Assembly (NCBI GenBank): GCA_018449715.1
Contig: JAAVVA010000001.1
Span: 806,001 to 870,000 of the forward strand
Reading direction: 5' to 3'
Length of the DNA stretch: 64,000 nucleotides
Source: Acidobacteriaceae bacterium dw_441
Lineage (GTDB): Bacteria; Acidobacteriota; Terriglobia; Terriglobales; Acidobacteriaceae
The translations under genes were made by a program, and so were the position numbers. Positions 42,881 to 50,847 of this stretch are shown here, in pieces. Position 1 is the stretch's first letter. Every line of letters begins with the position of its first letter. The notes beneath the pieces were generated by a model. That model was given only the letters and a program-made list of their open reading frames with translations. It was not told the DNA's origin and did no database searches.

Positions 42881-43249
42881 CTTCCTGAAAGGTTATACGA
42901 AATTGCATGCCCCTGTCCGCTGCGACCGGACTTCTCCGGCTCTGAAAAGAAAGAAATGCGTTGGAACCATCAAAGAAAAATGAATTTCCTGTAACACGAA
43001 TCTGAATCTTCTTTTTTCTGAAAACATCTAAATCAGGTCGTCGCATGTAATTTTTGCGTTTGCGGCGCGTGCGGTGGAAACCATTCCCCGGGATCGCTCT
43101 GTTGCGAAAAGACAGAAATGACGGAATTGGTCCAGTAGCGTCTATTTGATTATGGAAAGTTCCGGTCAATTCTCAGCAAGCTGACAGGGAAAGAAGCAGA
43201 CGCAATCGCATTGCTCAAGGAGAGATCGCAGGGCGGAACTGATTCAATT
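42881..43249. other. 369-base intergenic stretch, nothing recognised
   Basis: The DNA is AT-richer than its surroundings and separates divergent genes. A minus-strand reading frame (up to 43169) is an upstream extension of the SelW-like frame without family resemblance. I see no tRNA, terminator or repeat; promoters for the flanking genes presumably lie here. Confidence 0.5.
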
Positions 43250-44248
43250 ATGAGAATCTACAAGATCGTTGCAGCATTTGTTTTTTGTTTCCCTCCGGCC
43301 GTTTTGTCAGGTCAGGATATTTCAGCGCCCACGCCTCAGCCGGCAACCCTTACCGGCACCGCGACAGACACTGATGGAGATGCTATTCCTGGCGCCGAGG
43401 TTATCCTCGACGGACCGGCCCCCACGGATCATCGAACGGCGACGACAAACGGAACGGGTTTTTTTACGGTCAACGGTCTTAGACCGGCTGTTCCGTACCA
43501 TGTGACTGTTCGGGAATCAGGTTTTGCCGACTGGACCTCGCCCGAAATCGTTCTTTCCCCCGGACAATCGATGGAGCTGTCCGAGGTCAAGCTGAAAATT
43601 TCAATTGTTGAAACCTCCGTGAGCGCGGTGACCGTCGAGCAACTCGCGATCGAACAGGTGAAGAACGAGGAGAAGCAGCGCGTCTTCGGAATTATTCCGA
43701 ACTTTTACACCGTCTATGATTCCCGCGCGGTTCCGTTGACGACGAAGCTGAAGTTCCACCTTGCCATGCGTTCCTCCATCGATGTCGCGACCCTCTCCGC
43801 CGTGGCCTTTGCCGCAGGGCTCAATCAGGCGGCGGATTCCCCGAGCTACGTACAGGGTGCGAAGGGATACGGCCAGCGCTACGGAGCAATCTACGCTGAT
43901 GGAGTCTCCGACATCCTTTTCGGGGGAGCGATCCTCCCTTCGCTGCTGCATCAGGACCCGAGGTACTTCTACCAGGGCACGGGCACGAAGAAGTCGCGCG
44001 CGCTCCACGCCATTGCGAGTCCCTTCTGGTGCAAGGGAGACGACGGCACCTGGCAGTTCAACTACTCCAGCATCGGGGGCGATCTGATCTCAGGCTCTCT
44101 GTCGAACTTCTACTATCCGGATAAAGATCGCGGAATCGGCCTGGTTGGGAGGACAGCTCTGGTTGCCACCGGGGGCCGCATGGTGAATTCGCTGGTGCAG
44201 GAGTTCATCCTTCGGAAATTCACCTCTCATTCCGACCCTCACGACTAG
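43250..44248 (+). CDS. Exported protein with carboxypeptidase-regulatory-like domain
   Basis: The 332-residue product has a signal peptide (MRIYKIVAAFVFCFPPAVLSGQ) and an N-terminal carboxypeptidase-regulatory-like beta-sandwich (about 30-105: ATLTGTATDTDGDAIPGAEVILDG, TTNGTGFFTVNGLRPAVPYHVTVRESGF). A C-terminal region follows that I do not recognise (FGIIPNFYTVYDSRAVPLTTKLKF, GAKGYGQRYGAIYADGVSDILFGGAILPSLLHQDPRYFYQG). This C-terminal pattern with LHQDPRYFYQG is common in Acidobacteria proteins of unknown role. It may be an outer-membrane or surface protein. The start at 43250 gives the best signal peptide; the frame opens at 43211. Confidence 0.72.
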   Translation: MRIYKIVAAFVFCFPPAVLSGQDISAPTPQPATLTGTATDTDGDAIPGAEVILDGPAPTDHRTATTNGTGFFTVNGLRPAVPYHVTVRESGFADWTSPEIVLSPGQSMELSEVKLKISIVETSVSAVTVEQLAIEQVKNEEKQRVFGIIPNFYTVYDSRAVPLTTKLKFHLAMRSSIDVATLSAVAFAAGLNQAADSPSYVQGAKGYGQRYGAIYADGVSDILFGGAILPSLLHQDPRYFYQGTGTKKSRALHAIASPFWCKGDDGTWQFNYSSIGGDLISGSLSNFYYPDKDRGIGLVGRTALVATGGRMVNSLVQEFILRKFTSHSDPHD

Positions 44249-44510
44249 TTCGGGAGAGGAATGGCGCGGGTTGTTTTCTTATGTTGAAAGGCATCACGAG
44301 GCCGATATATAAGAAAGCTATCGGAAATTGGTAGCAACCCAATATTTCGATTGCAGTTTTTTGCGGAGATGTTCTCGGCCCTGGTCCGATAAGTTGTTCC
44401 TGTACTCTGATCTTTCCCGGGATTCTAATTGCTGTATCGGTTGAATGCTGTATCTGGAGAGTGGGGCTGCCAGCAGTTCCCAATTCCATACAGTAAAGAC
44501 AGGATAGCTT

Positions 44511-46730
44511 ATGGCTCTGCCCCCCAATGGGTCGGAAAGAGGCGTACACAGCGACGAGCTTCGTTTCCTCACGATGGCGATCAACGAGATGGATCGTGCC
44601 GTGATGGTTCTCGATGAGGAGCGTCGCGTCTGTTATATCAACCGCGCATTTACAGGGATGTTTGGCTATACGCTGCCGGAGCTCGAGGGAAAGCGCCCTA
44701 CGGATGTTCTGGCCGGACAGAAGACGGACTCGGTCGTCCTGAAACGGGCTCGGGAAAAGGCCTGGGACAATCACAAGTTCAGCGAAGAGATGCTGCTTTA
44801 CCGTAAAGATGGTAAAGAGATCTGGGTTTCGTGCAACATCAATCAGGTTCTTGATGAACAGGGGCAGATAAAGAACCTGGTCGTTGTCCTTGCAGATATC
44901 AGTGAGACAAAGCAGATCCAGATGGTGCAGCGCGTCGTTCTGGAGGCGGTCGCCAGCGGCATGTCCCTGGCTGAGGTCGCGGAACTGCTCTGCCGCCTGG
45001 TCGAGACGATCGATCCGAAGGTCGTTTGCTCGATGGTGCTGGTGGACGATGATCTACGCCTGCACCCTTTAGCCAATCCCAGCCTGCCTGAGATCTATGC
45101 TTTACAGCTCGAAGGAGCCAAGGCAGGAGAGAACGCCGGTTCCTGCGGCACGGCTGCCTTTCGTGGGGAGTCGGTCTGCTCCACCGATATCGAAAACGAC
45201 CCGCTCTGGGCGGATTACAAGCATCTCGTCCTTCCTTTTGGGCTTCTCGCCTGCTGGTCCTCTCCTATCAAGATGCGCGATGGCAGAATCGCCGGTACGT
45301 TTGCGCTCTACTATCGCGAGAAGCGCGCTCCCAGTGCTCTGCACCAGGAGCTGGTGGCGGCCTGCCTGCATCTCTGCATGCTGGCGATCGAGCGCGACGA
45401 GGCCCGCGTTAAGATCGAGCTCCTCTCCCGTTTCGATTCGCTGACCGGCCTTCCCAACCAGAAGTCGCTTCTGGAGCAGACCAGCGAGCTTTTGCGCAAG
45501 GAGCAGGGAAGCGAGATCGCCTTCTTCGCGGTCGACATCGATCGCTTCAAGGACGTCAACACGACCCTGGGGCACTCCACGGGGGAGAGCGTCCTGGTTG
45601 AGACGGCGTACCGGCTGCAGAAGCTGGCGTATCCTTCGGGGCTGGTAGGCCGCATGGCCGGGGATACCTTCGTCATCATCATGCCGCACTGCGGTGCTTC
45701 GAGGGCCACGATGATTGCGGAGAGAGCCCTGAAGGTTCTGCGAGAGCCCTTCGACATTCCCGGCATCGATCTGGCGGTCTCCGTCAGCATCGGAATCACC
45801 ATCGCGGAAAAAGATGTTACCGATCCTCAGATGCTGATCGAACAGGCCATGACCGGTATGCAGCAGGCGAAGATCGCGGGGCGAGCGAACTATCACTTTT
45901 ATCGGCCCGAGATGAACAAGCTGGCTCAGGAGCGTCTTCTGCTCGGCGCAGCCCTGCGCAATGCTGTGACGCAAAATTCGCTGCATCTCTACTATCAGCC
46001 TCAGTTCCGCCTCAGCAATCGCGAACTGATCGGAGTGGAGGCCCTTCTGCGCTGGAAGGACGAAAAGCTCGGAGATGTCCCGCCAAGCCAGTTCATTCCT
46101 CTTGCGGAAGAGAGTGGCCTGATCGAATCTGTCGGCAAACTCTCGCTGCGAATGGCCTGCCAGCAGTTCGCAGCCTGGCGGAACGAAGGAGTTACCGTGC
46201 CGTCGATCTCGGTCAATATCTCGCCGCTGCACTTTCGCGACCGAGGTCTTGCGGAGCTTATCGCCAGTACGTTGAAGGAGTACGACATTCCCGCGAGCAA
46301 GCTCACCATCGAGATCACCGAAGGCGTCATGGTGGACTCCGGCCCGGAGCCGCTCGAAATCATGGTGAAGCTTCACGAGATGGGAGTCAGTCTTTCGATG
46401 GACGACTTCGGAACCGGCTTCTCCAGCCTCGCGGGCCTCATCCGGCTCCCCATCTCAGAGCTGAAGTTGGATCGCAGCTTCATGACCAGCTTCGAGAGCG
46501 ACCCCGGAGCGCAGGCTGTGGCCACGGCGGTCATCCGCATCGGCCAGAGCCTCGGCATGACCGTGATCGCCGAGGGCATCGAGACAGAGGAGCAGGCCCG
46601 CATCCTCGAGCGGCTGGGATGCGACGCAGGGCAGGGCTACCTCTATGCGAAGCCCATGACGGCGGACGCGTTGAAGCGATGGGAGATCAGCAAGGCCATC
46701 ATTCCCCCTCCCGAGGCCTCTCTCAAATAA
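44511..46730 (+). CDS. PAS-GAF-GGDEF-EAL c-di-GMP signalling protein
   Basis: The 739-residue cytoplasmic protein has PAS at about 15-130 (AVMVLDEERRVCYINRAFTGMFGYTLPELEGK), GAF at about 145-295, GGDEF at about 305-470 and EAL at about 480-735. The GGDEF signature is degenerate (GRMAGDTFVII), so it is probably not a cyclase. The EAL domain keeps its catalytic residues: EALLRW, SVNISPLHF, IEITEG, MDDFGTGFSSL, LKLDRSF, AEGIETEEQ and GQGYLYAKPM. It probably degrades c-di-GMP in response to a PAS/GAF-sensed signal. No transmembrane span is present. CAGGA precedes the ATG by 6 bases. Confidence 0.93.
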   Translation: MALPPNGSERGVHSDELRFLTMAINEMDRAVMVLDEERRVCYINRAFTGMFGYTLPELEGKRPTDVLAGQKTDSVVLKRAREKAWDNHKFSEEMLLYRKDGKEIWVSCNINQVLDEQGQIKNLVVVLADISETKQIQMVQRVVLEAVASGMSLAEVAELLCRLVETIDPKVVCSMVLVDDDLRLHPLANPSLPEIYALQLEGAKAGENAGSCGTAAFRGESVCSTDIENDPLWADYKHLVLPFGLLACWSSPIKMRDGRIAGTFALYYREKRAPSALHQELVAACLHLCMLAIERDEARVKIELLSRFDSLTGLPNQKSLLEQTSELLRKEQGSEIAFFAVDIDRFKDVNTTLGHSTGESVLVETAYRLQKLAYPSGLVGRMAGDTFVIIMPHCGASRATMIAERALKVLREPFDIPGIDLAVSVSIGITIAEKDVTDPQMLIEQAMTGMQQAKIAGRANYHFYRPEMNKLAQERLLLGAALRNAVTQNSLHLYYQPQFRLSNRELIGVEALLRWKDEKLGDVPPSQFIPLAEESGLIESVGKLSLRMACQQFAAWRNEGVTVPSISVNISPLHFRDRGLAELIASTLKEYDIPASKLTIEITEGVMVDSGPEPLEIMVKLHEMGVSLSMDDFGTGFSSLAGLIRLPISELKLDRSFMTSFESDPGAQAVATAVIRIGQSLGMTVIAEGIETEEQARILERLGCDAGQGYLYAKPMTADALKRWEISKAIIPPPEASLK

Positions 46731-46765
46731 GGAATAAAAATGCACAGGGTCCACAATATATGGTG

Positions 46766-46794
46766 TTGACCCCGTATATAGCCCTTGTTATAGT
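46766..46794 (+). promoter_or_regulatory. Promoter for the riboswitch-nrdAB transcript
   Basis: TTGACC and TATAGT are separated by 17 bases, with an extended -10 TG. Predicted transcription starts about 46800, just ahead of the cobalamin riboswitch. The match to the sigma70-type consensus is strong. Confidence 0.7.
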
Positions 46795-46802
46795 GAGGGA
46801 GC

Positions 46803-46968
46803 TTCAAGGTGCTCCGGTCCTCACGGGCCGGACTGAAAAGGGAATTCCGGTGAGAATCCGGAGCTGCCCCGCAGCGGTAAGCAGGAACGAACGCTCCACC
46901 TTGGCACTGGCCGAAGGGCTGGGAAGCCGGAGTAAGTAGGGAGCCTGCAGAGTCCGAAGACCTGCCAT
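46803..46968 (+). promoter_or_regulatory. Cobalamin riboswitch upstream of nrdAB
   Basis: Conserved cobalamin-riboswitch elements occur in order: a P2 region (GGTGCTCCGGTCC), GGGAATTCCGGTGAGAATCCG, GCCCCGCAGCGGTAAG, TTGGCACTGG with a GGGAAGCC stretch, and the B12 box AGTCCGAAGACCTGCC (46951-46966). It lies in the nrdA leader, 118 bases ahead of the start codon. Binding of adenosyl- or other cobalamin should lower nrdAB expression. A hairpin CGTGCCG / CGGCACG (46974-46990) follows. No T-run terminator is seen, so translational control is likely. Confidence 0.93.
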
Positions 46969-47085
46969 GAAGCCGTGCCGTAACGGCACGAATTTCACAC
47001 ACCTTCGAGGGGAAGGTGCGGTGGTTGCGTCCTGTCCGCGCAGGCGTCTGCCGCTTCATCCGCTCGGGGCACAAGGACACTCCCC

Positions 47086-49485
47086 ATGGCGGCGCAGGCG
47101 ACTCTCACCGAACTTGACCCGAACTTTCCCCCGGCTGAAGCAATTCCTCAGATGCAGGTGCGCAAGCGCAATGGCACGCTTGAGCCGGTCGACGTAAACA
47201 AGATCGTTCGTGCGGTCCAGCGCTGCTGCACCGGGCTGCCGCACGTGGACCCCATCCGCGTCGCCAGCAAGACCATCGGCGGTCTCTTCGATGGCGCCAG
47301 CACCCGAGAGCTCGACTCGATTTCCATCCAGACCGCGGCGGCCCTTATCGCTGAGGAGCCGGAGTACTCCCGTCTCGCAGCGCGTCTTCTGCTCGCGACC
47401 ATCGAAAAAGAGGTTGCCGGGCAGAACATTTATTCCTTCTCGCAGGCCATCGATATCGGCCACCGCGAAGGTGTCGTTTCGAAGGACGCGGCTGAGTTCG
47501 TCGCGGCCAACGCCCGCAAGCTGAACAGCGCCATCGACAACCGCTTTTCCGACAGCTTCGAGTACTTCGGCCTGCGCACGGTCTACGACCGCTACCTCCT
47601 GCGCCACCCCATCACCCGCCAGGTCATCGAGTCTCCGCAGTACTTCTTCATGCGCGTCTCCGCTGGGCTTTCGACGCGCGTCGGCGAGGCCGTGGACTTC
47701 TACCGTCTCCTCGCCTCGCACGACTACCTGCCCAGCTCGCCCACGCTCTTCAACAGCGGCACGAAGCACTCCCAGATGTCCTCCTGCTATCTGATCGACT
47801 CGCCCAAGGACTCGCTCGAGTCGATCTACGACTCCTACAAGCAGATCGCCATGCTGTCCAAGTTCTCCGGCGGCATCGGCCTCGCGTTCCATCGCGTGCG
47901 CTCCGAAGGTTCGCTCATCCGCGCCACCAACGGCCTGTCCAACGGCATCATCCCGTGGCTCCGCACCCTCGACTCTTCGGTCGCTGCGGTCAACCAAGGC
48001 GGCAAGCGCAAGGGTGCCTGCTGCGTCTACCTTGAGCCGTGGCACGCCGACGTCGAGTCCTTCCTCGAGATGCGCGACAACACCGGCGACCAGGCGCGCC
48101 GCACCTACAACCTGAACATCGCCAACTGGATTCCCGACCTCTTCATGCGCCGCGTCGAAGAGGACGGCATGTGGTCGCTCTTCGATCCCAAAGTGGTTCC
48201 GCACCTGCCTGACCTCTACGGCGAAGACTTCGACCACGCCTACACGCAGGCTGAGGCCGAAGGGAAGCAAACGCGTCAGGTCAAGGCGCGCGACCTCTAC
48301 GCCCGCATGATGCGCACTCTCGCCGAGACCGGCAACGGCTGGATGACCTTCAAGGACGCCTGCAACCAGAAGTGCAACCAGACCGGCCTGCCCGAGAACG
48401 TCGTGCACCTCTCGAACCTCTGCACCGAGATCACCGAGGTCACGTCCTCCGCCGAGACCGCCGTCTGCAACCTCGGCTCCATTAACCTCGGCCGCCACGT
48501 CACCGACGGCGCCTTCGACTTCGAGAAGCTGGCCGCAACCGTGCGCCACGCCGTCCCCATGCTCGACCGCGTCATCGACATCAACTACTACCCTGTCCCG
48601 CAGGCAGCCGTGGCCAACAGCCGCTGGCGTCCCGTTGGGCTGGGAGTCATGGGACTGCAGGACGTCTTCTTCCAGCTCCGCATCGCCTTCGACTCACCCG
48701 AAGCCAGAAAGCTCTCTGCGAAGATTCAGGAAGAGATCTACTTCAACGCCCTCACTGTCTCCTGCGAGCTTGCCGATCAGTACGGTCCGCACGCCGCCTT
48801 CGCCGAGTCGCGTGCCGCGAAGGGGCAGCTTCAGTTCGATCTCTGGGGCGTAAAGCCCGAGAATACCGCCCGCTGGGAGCAGCTTCGTCAGCGCATCCTC
48901 AAGTCCGGCCTGCGCAACTCGCTGATGATTGCGATTGCGCCCACCGCAACCATCGCCTCCATCGTCGGCTGCTACGAGTGCATCGAGCCCCAGGTCTCGA
49001 ACCTTTTCAAGCGCGAGACTCTCTCTGGCGAATTCATGCAGATCAACCGCTACCTCGTGCTGGAGCTGAAACAGCTCGGCCTCTGGTCGGAAGAGATGCG
49101 CACCCGTATCAAGCTCGCCGAAGGCTCCATCCAGAACATCGACGAGATTCCCGAGGAGATCCGTTCCATCTACCGCACCGCATGGGAGCTTCCCATGCGC
49201 TCGCTCATCGACATGGCCGTCGAACGCGGAGCCTACATCGATCAGGCCCAATCCCTCAACCTGTTCGCCGAGTCTCCGAACATCGGCCGCCTCAGTTCCA
49301 TGTATATGTACGCGTGGAAGCAGGGCGTCAAGACCACCTACTACCTTCGGTCGCGTCCGGCAACGAGGATCGCTAAGACAACCGTCACGGCAGCGCAGCG
49401 CGCCAGCTCTGTGCCTTCCATCAATGCCTCCGCGAGCGTTGCCTGCTCGCTCGACAACCCCGAGAGCTGCGAAGCCTGCCAGTAA
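47086..49485 (+). CDS. nrdA: Ribonucleotide reductase class Ia, alpha subunit
   Basis: NrdA reduces ribonucleoside diphosphates to deoxy forms with NrdB. The 799-residue product has an N-terminal ATP-cone (about 22-115: MQVRKRNGTLEPVDVNKIVRAVQRCC). The catalytic domain has the redox Cys near 234 (QMSSCYLIDSPKDS), GKRKGACCVYLEPWHADVESFLEMRDN, the second conserved Cys near 446 (SNLCTEIT), IAIAPTATIASIVGCYECIEP and ARTAWE-like blocks. The C-terminal CxxC-type pair is in ESCEACQ. AAGGA precedes the ATG by about 8 bases. The leader carries a cobalamin riboswitch. nrdB follows 12 bases after the stop. Confidence 0.96.
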   Translation: MAAQATLTELDPNFPPAEAIPQMQVRKRNGTLEPVDVNKIVRAVQRCCTGLPHVDPIRVASKTIGGLFDGASTRELDSISIQTAAALIAEEPEYSRLAARLLLATIEKEVAGQNIYSFSQAIDIGHREGVVSKDAAEFVAANARKLNSAIDNRFSDSFEYFGLRTVYDRYLLRHPITRQVIESPQYFFMRVSAGLSTRVGEAVDFYRLLASHDYLPSSPTLFNSGTKHSQMSSCYLIDSPKDSLESIYDSYKQIAMLSKFSGGIGLAFHRVRSEGSLIRATNGLSNGIIPWLRTLDSSVAAVNQGGKRKGACCVYLEPWHADVESFLEMRDNTGDQARRTYNLNIANWIPDLFMRRVEEDGMWSLFDPKVVPHLPDLYGEDFDHAYTQAEAEGKQTRQVKARDLYARMMRTLAETGNGWMTFKDACNQKCNQTGLPENVVHLSNLCTEITEVTSSAETAVCNLGSINLGRHVTDGAFDFEKLAATVRHAVPMLDRVIDINYYPVPQAAVANSRWRPVGLGVMGLQDVFFQLRIAFDSPEARKLSAKIQEEIYFNALTVSCELADQYGPHAAFAESRAAKGQLQFDLWGVKPENTARWEQLRQRILKSGLRNSLMIAIAPTATIASIVGCYECIEPQVSNLFKRETLSGEFMQINRYLVLELKQLGLWSEEMRTRIKLAEGSIQNIDEIPEEIRSIYRTAWELPMRSLIDMAVERGAYIDQAQSLNLFAESPNIGRLSSMYMYAWKQGVKTTYYLRSRPATRIAKTTVTAAQRASSVPSINASASVACSLDNPESCEACQ

Positions 49486-49497
49486 GGAGAAAAATTC

Positions 49498-50514
49498 ATG
49501 TCCGCCATACAACACAACATTCTCGATCCCGGTCTGTCCCTCACGCTCAGGCCCATGCGTTACCCCGTCTTCTTCGAGATGTTCAAGGACGGCATCAAGA
49601 ACACCTGGACGGTCGAAGAGGTTGACTTCTCGACCGACCTCGTCGATCTTCGCTCGCGCCTCACTCCCGCGGAGACGCACCTGATCCAGCGCCTTGTCGC
49701 CTTCTTTGCCACCGGAGATTCCATCGTCTCCAACAACCTCGTGCTGAATCTCTACAAGCACATCAACTCGCCGGAAGCCCGTCTGTACCTCTCGCGCCAA
49801 CTCTATGAAGAGGCCGTGCACGTGCAGTTCTACCTCACGCTTCTGGACAACTACGTCCCCGACCCCGACGCTCGCGCCGAGGCCTTTGCCGCCGTCGAGA
49901 ACATCCCCTCCATTACGAAGAAGGCGCAGTTCTGCATGCGCTGGATGGATTCGATTCAGAAGCTTGACGAGCTGAAAACTCCTGCGGAGCGCAAGCAGTT
50001 CCTGTTGAACCTCGTCTGTTTTGCTGGCTGCATCGAGGGTCTCTTCTTCTTCGCGGCTTTTGCCTACGTTTACTTCCTCCGCTCGCGTGGCCTTCTGAAC
50101 GGCCTCGCCTCGGGAACCAACTGGGTCTTCCGGGACGAGAGCTGCCATCTTGAATTTGCCTTCGAGGTCGTGAACGTCGTTCGCGCGGAAGAGCCTTCTC
50201 TCTTCGACGCCGGTCTTGAGAAGCAGATCGTCGAGATGATGAAAGAGGCCGTGGAATGCGAGCTTCAGTTCGCCGAAGACCTTCTCTCCGGAGGTATCGC
50301 AGGTCTCTCGGTTCGCGAGATGCGTCAGTATCTTGAATACGTTGCCGACTCCCGCGTCGTCCGTCTCGGCATGGAGCCCATCTTCGGATCGAAGAATCCC
50401 TTCGCCTTCATGGAGCTTCAGGACGTCCAGGAATTGACCAATTTCTTCGAGCGCCGCGTCTCCGCCTACCAGGTGGCAGTTGCAGGAGAAGTCGCTTTCC
50501 ACGAAGATTTCTAA
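49498..50514 (+). CDS. nrdB: Ribonucleotide reductase class Ia, beta subunit
   Basis: NrdB carries the di-iron/tyrosyl-radical cofactor. The 338-residue product has metal-ligand motifs FFATGDSIVSNNL, YEEAVHVQFYLTL (ExxH, with Tyr four residues after His at the radical position), a later glutamate in FAGCIEGLFFFAAFAY and the FRDESCHLEFAFEVV (ExxH) motif. It ends VAFHEDF, the region that docks on NrdA. It is on the same transcript as nrdA, under the upstream cobalamin riboswitch. The Tyr and all six metal ligands appear intact, so a class Ia-type mechanism is expected. Confidence 0.95.
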   Translation: MSAIQHNILDPGLSLTLRPMRYPVFFEMFKDGIKNTWTVEEVDFSTDLVDLRSRLTPAETHLIQRLVAFFATGDSIVSNNLVLNLYKHINSPEARLYLSRQLYEEAVHVQFYLTLLDNYVPDPDARAEAFAAVENIPSITKKAQFCMRWMDSIQKLDELKTPAERKQFLLNLVCFAGCIEGLFFFAAFAYVYFLRSRGLLNGLASGTNWVFRDESCHLEFAFEVVNVVRAEEPSLFDAGLEKQIVEMMKEAVECELQFAEDLLSGGIAGLSVREMRQYLEYVADSRVVRLGMEPIFGSKNPFAFMELQDVQELTNFFERRVSAYQVAVAGEVAFHEDF

Positions 50515-50523
50515 TAGAGCATT

Positions 50524-50550
50524 GCAGCGGGCCGTCTTGCGGTCCGCTGC
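50524..50550 (+). terminator. Possible terminator hairpin after nrdB
   Basis: GCAGCGGGCCG, loop TCTTG, CGGTCCGCTGC forms an 11-pair stem (one G-U), 10 bases past the nrdB stop. There is no T-run, so it may be a weak or Rho-assisted terminator. Confidence 0.45.
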
Positions 50551-50567
50551 AACTCTACAATCCGTAG

Positions 50568-50735
50568 CCTTCACGGTGTCCGACCTAACAAGCGGACTTA
50601 ATAGGGAATCCGGTGAGAATCCGGAACTGCCCCGCAGCGGTATGCAGGAACGAACGCTTCGTCATGGCACTGGCTCTTCATGAGCTGGGAAGCTGAAGCA
50701 AGTAGGTAGCCTGCGCAGTCCGAAGACCTGCCGAG
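50568..50735 (+). promoter_or_regulatory. Cobalamin riboswitch upstream of metE
   Basis: The same conserved elements as at 46803-46968 recur: GGGAATCCGGTGAGAATCCGG, GCCCCGCAGCGGTATG, CATGGCACTGG with a GCTGGGAAGC stretch, and the B12 box AGTCCGAAGACCTGCC (50717-50732). It lies in the metE leader, ending about 113 bases before the start codon. Ligand binding should repress the B12-independent methionine synthase. Confidence 0.93.
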
Positions 50736-50805
50736 AAGGTATGAACTCACCCGCCTCCGAGGGGAGGGAGGATGAGGACACGCCGCGTCTTTCCTGACAC
50801 TCGTG

Positions 50806-50843
50806 TCTCCATCTCTCTTTCGAGGCCGAAGTCCACATGGAGA
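50806..50843 (+). promoter_or_regulatory. Possible expression platform hiding the metE ribosome binding site
   Basis: TCTCCAT (50806-50812) is complementary to ATGGAGA (50837-50843), which contains the GGAG ribosome binding site of metE. Pairing would block translation. It sits downstream of the cobalamin riboswitch, as an off-state stem would. This is inferred from complementarity only. Confidence 0.45.
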
Positions 50844-50847
50844 GACA

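Noticed and set aside
48694..50574. 626-residue minus-strand frame opposite nrdA and nrdB
   Set aside because: Antisense shadow crossing two confident genes; no family features.
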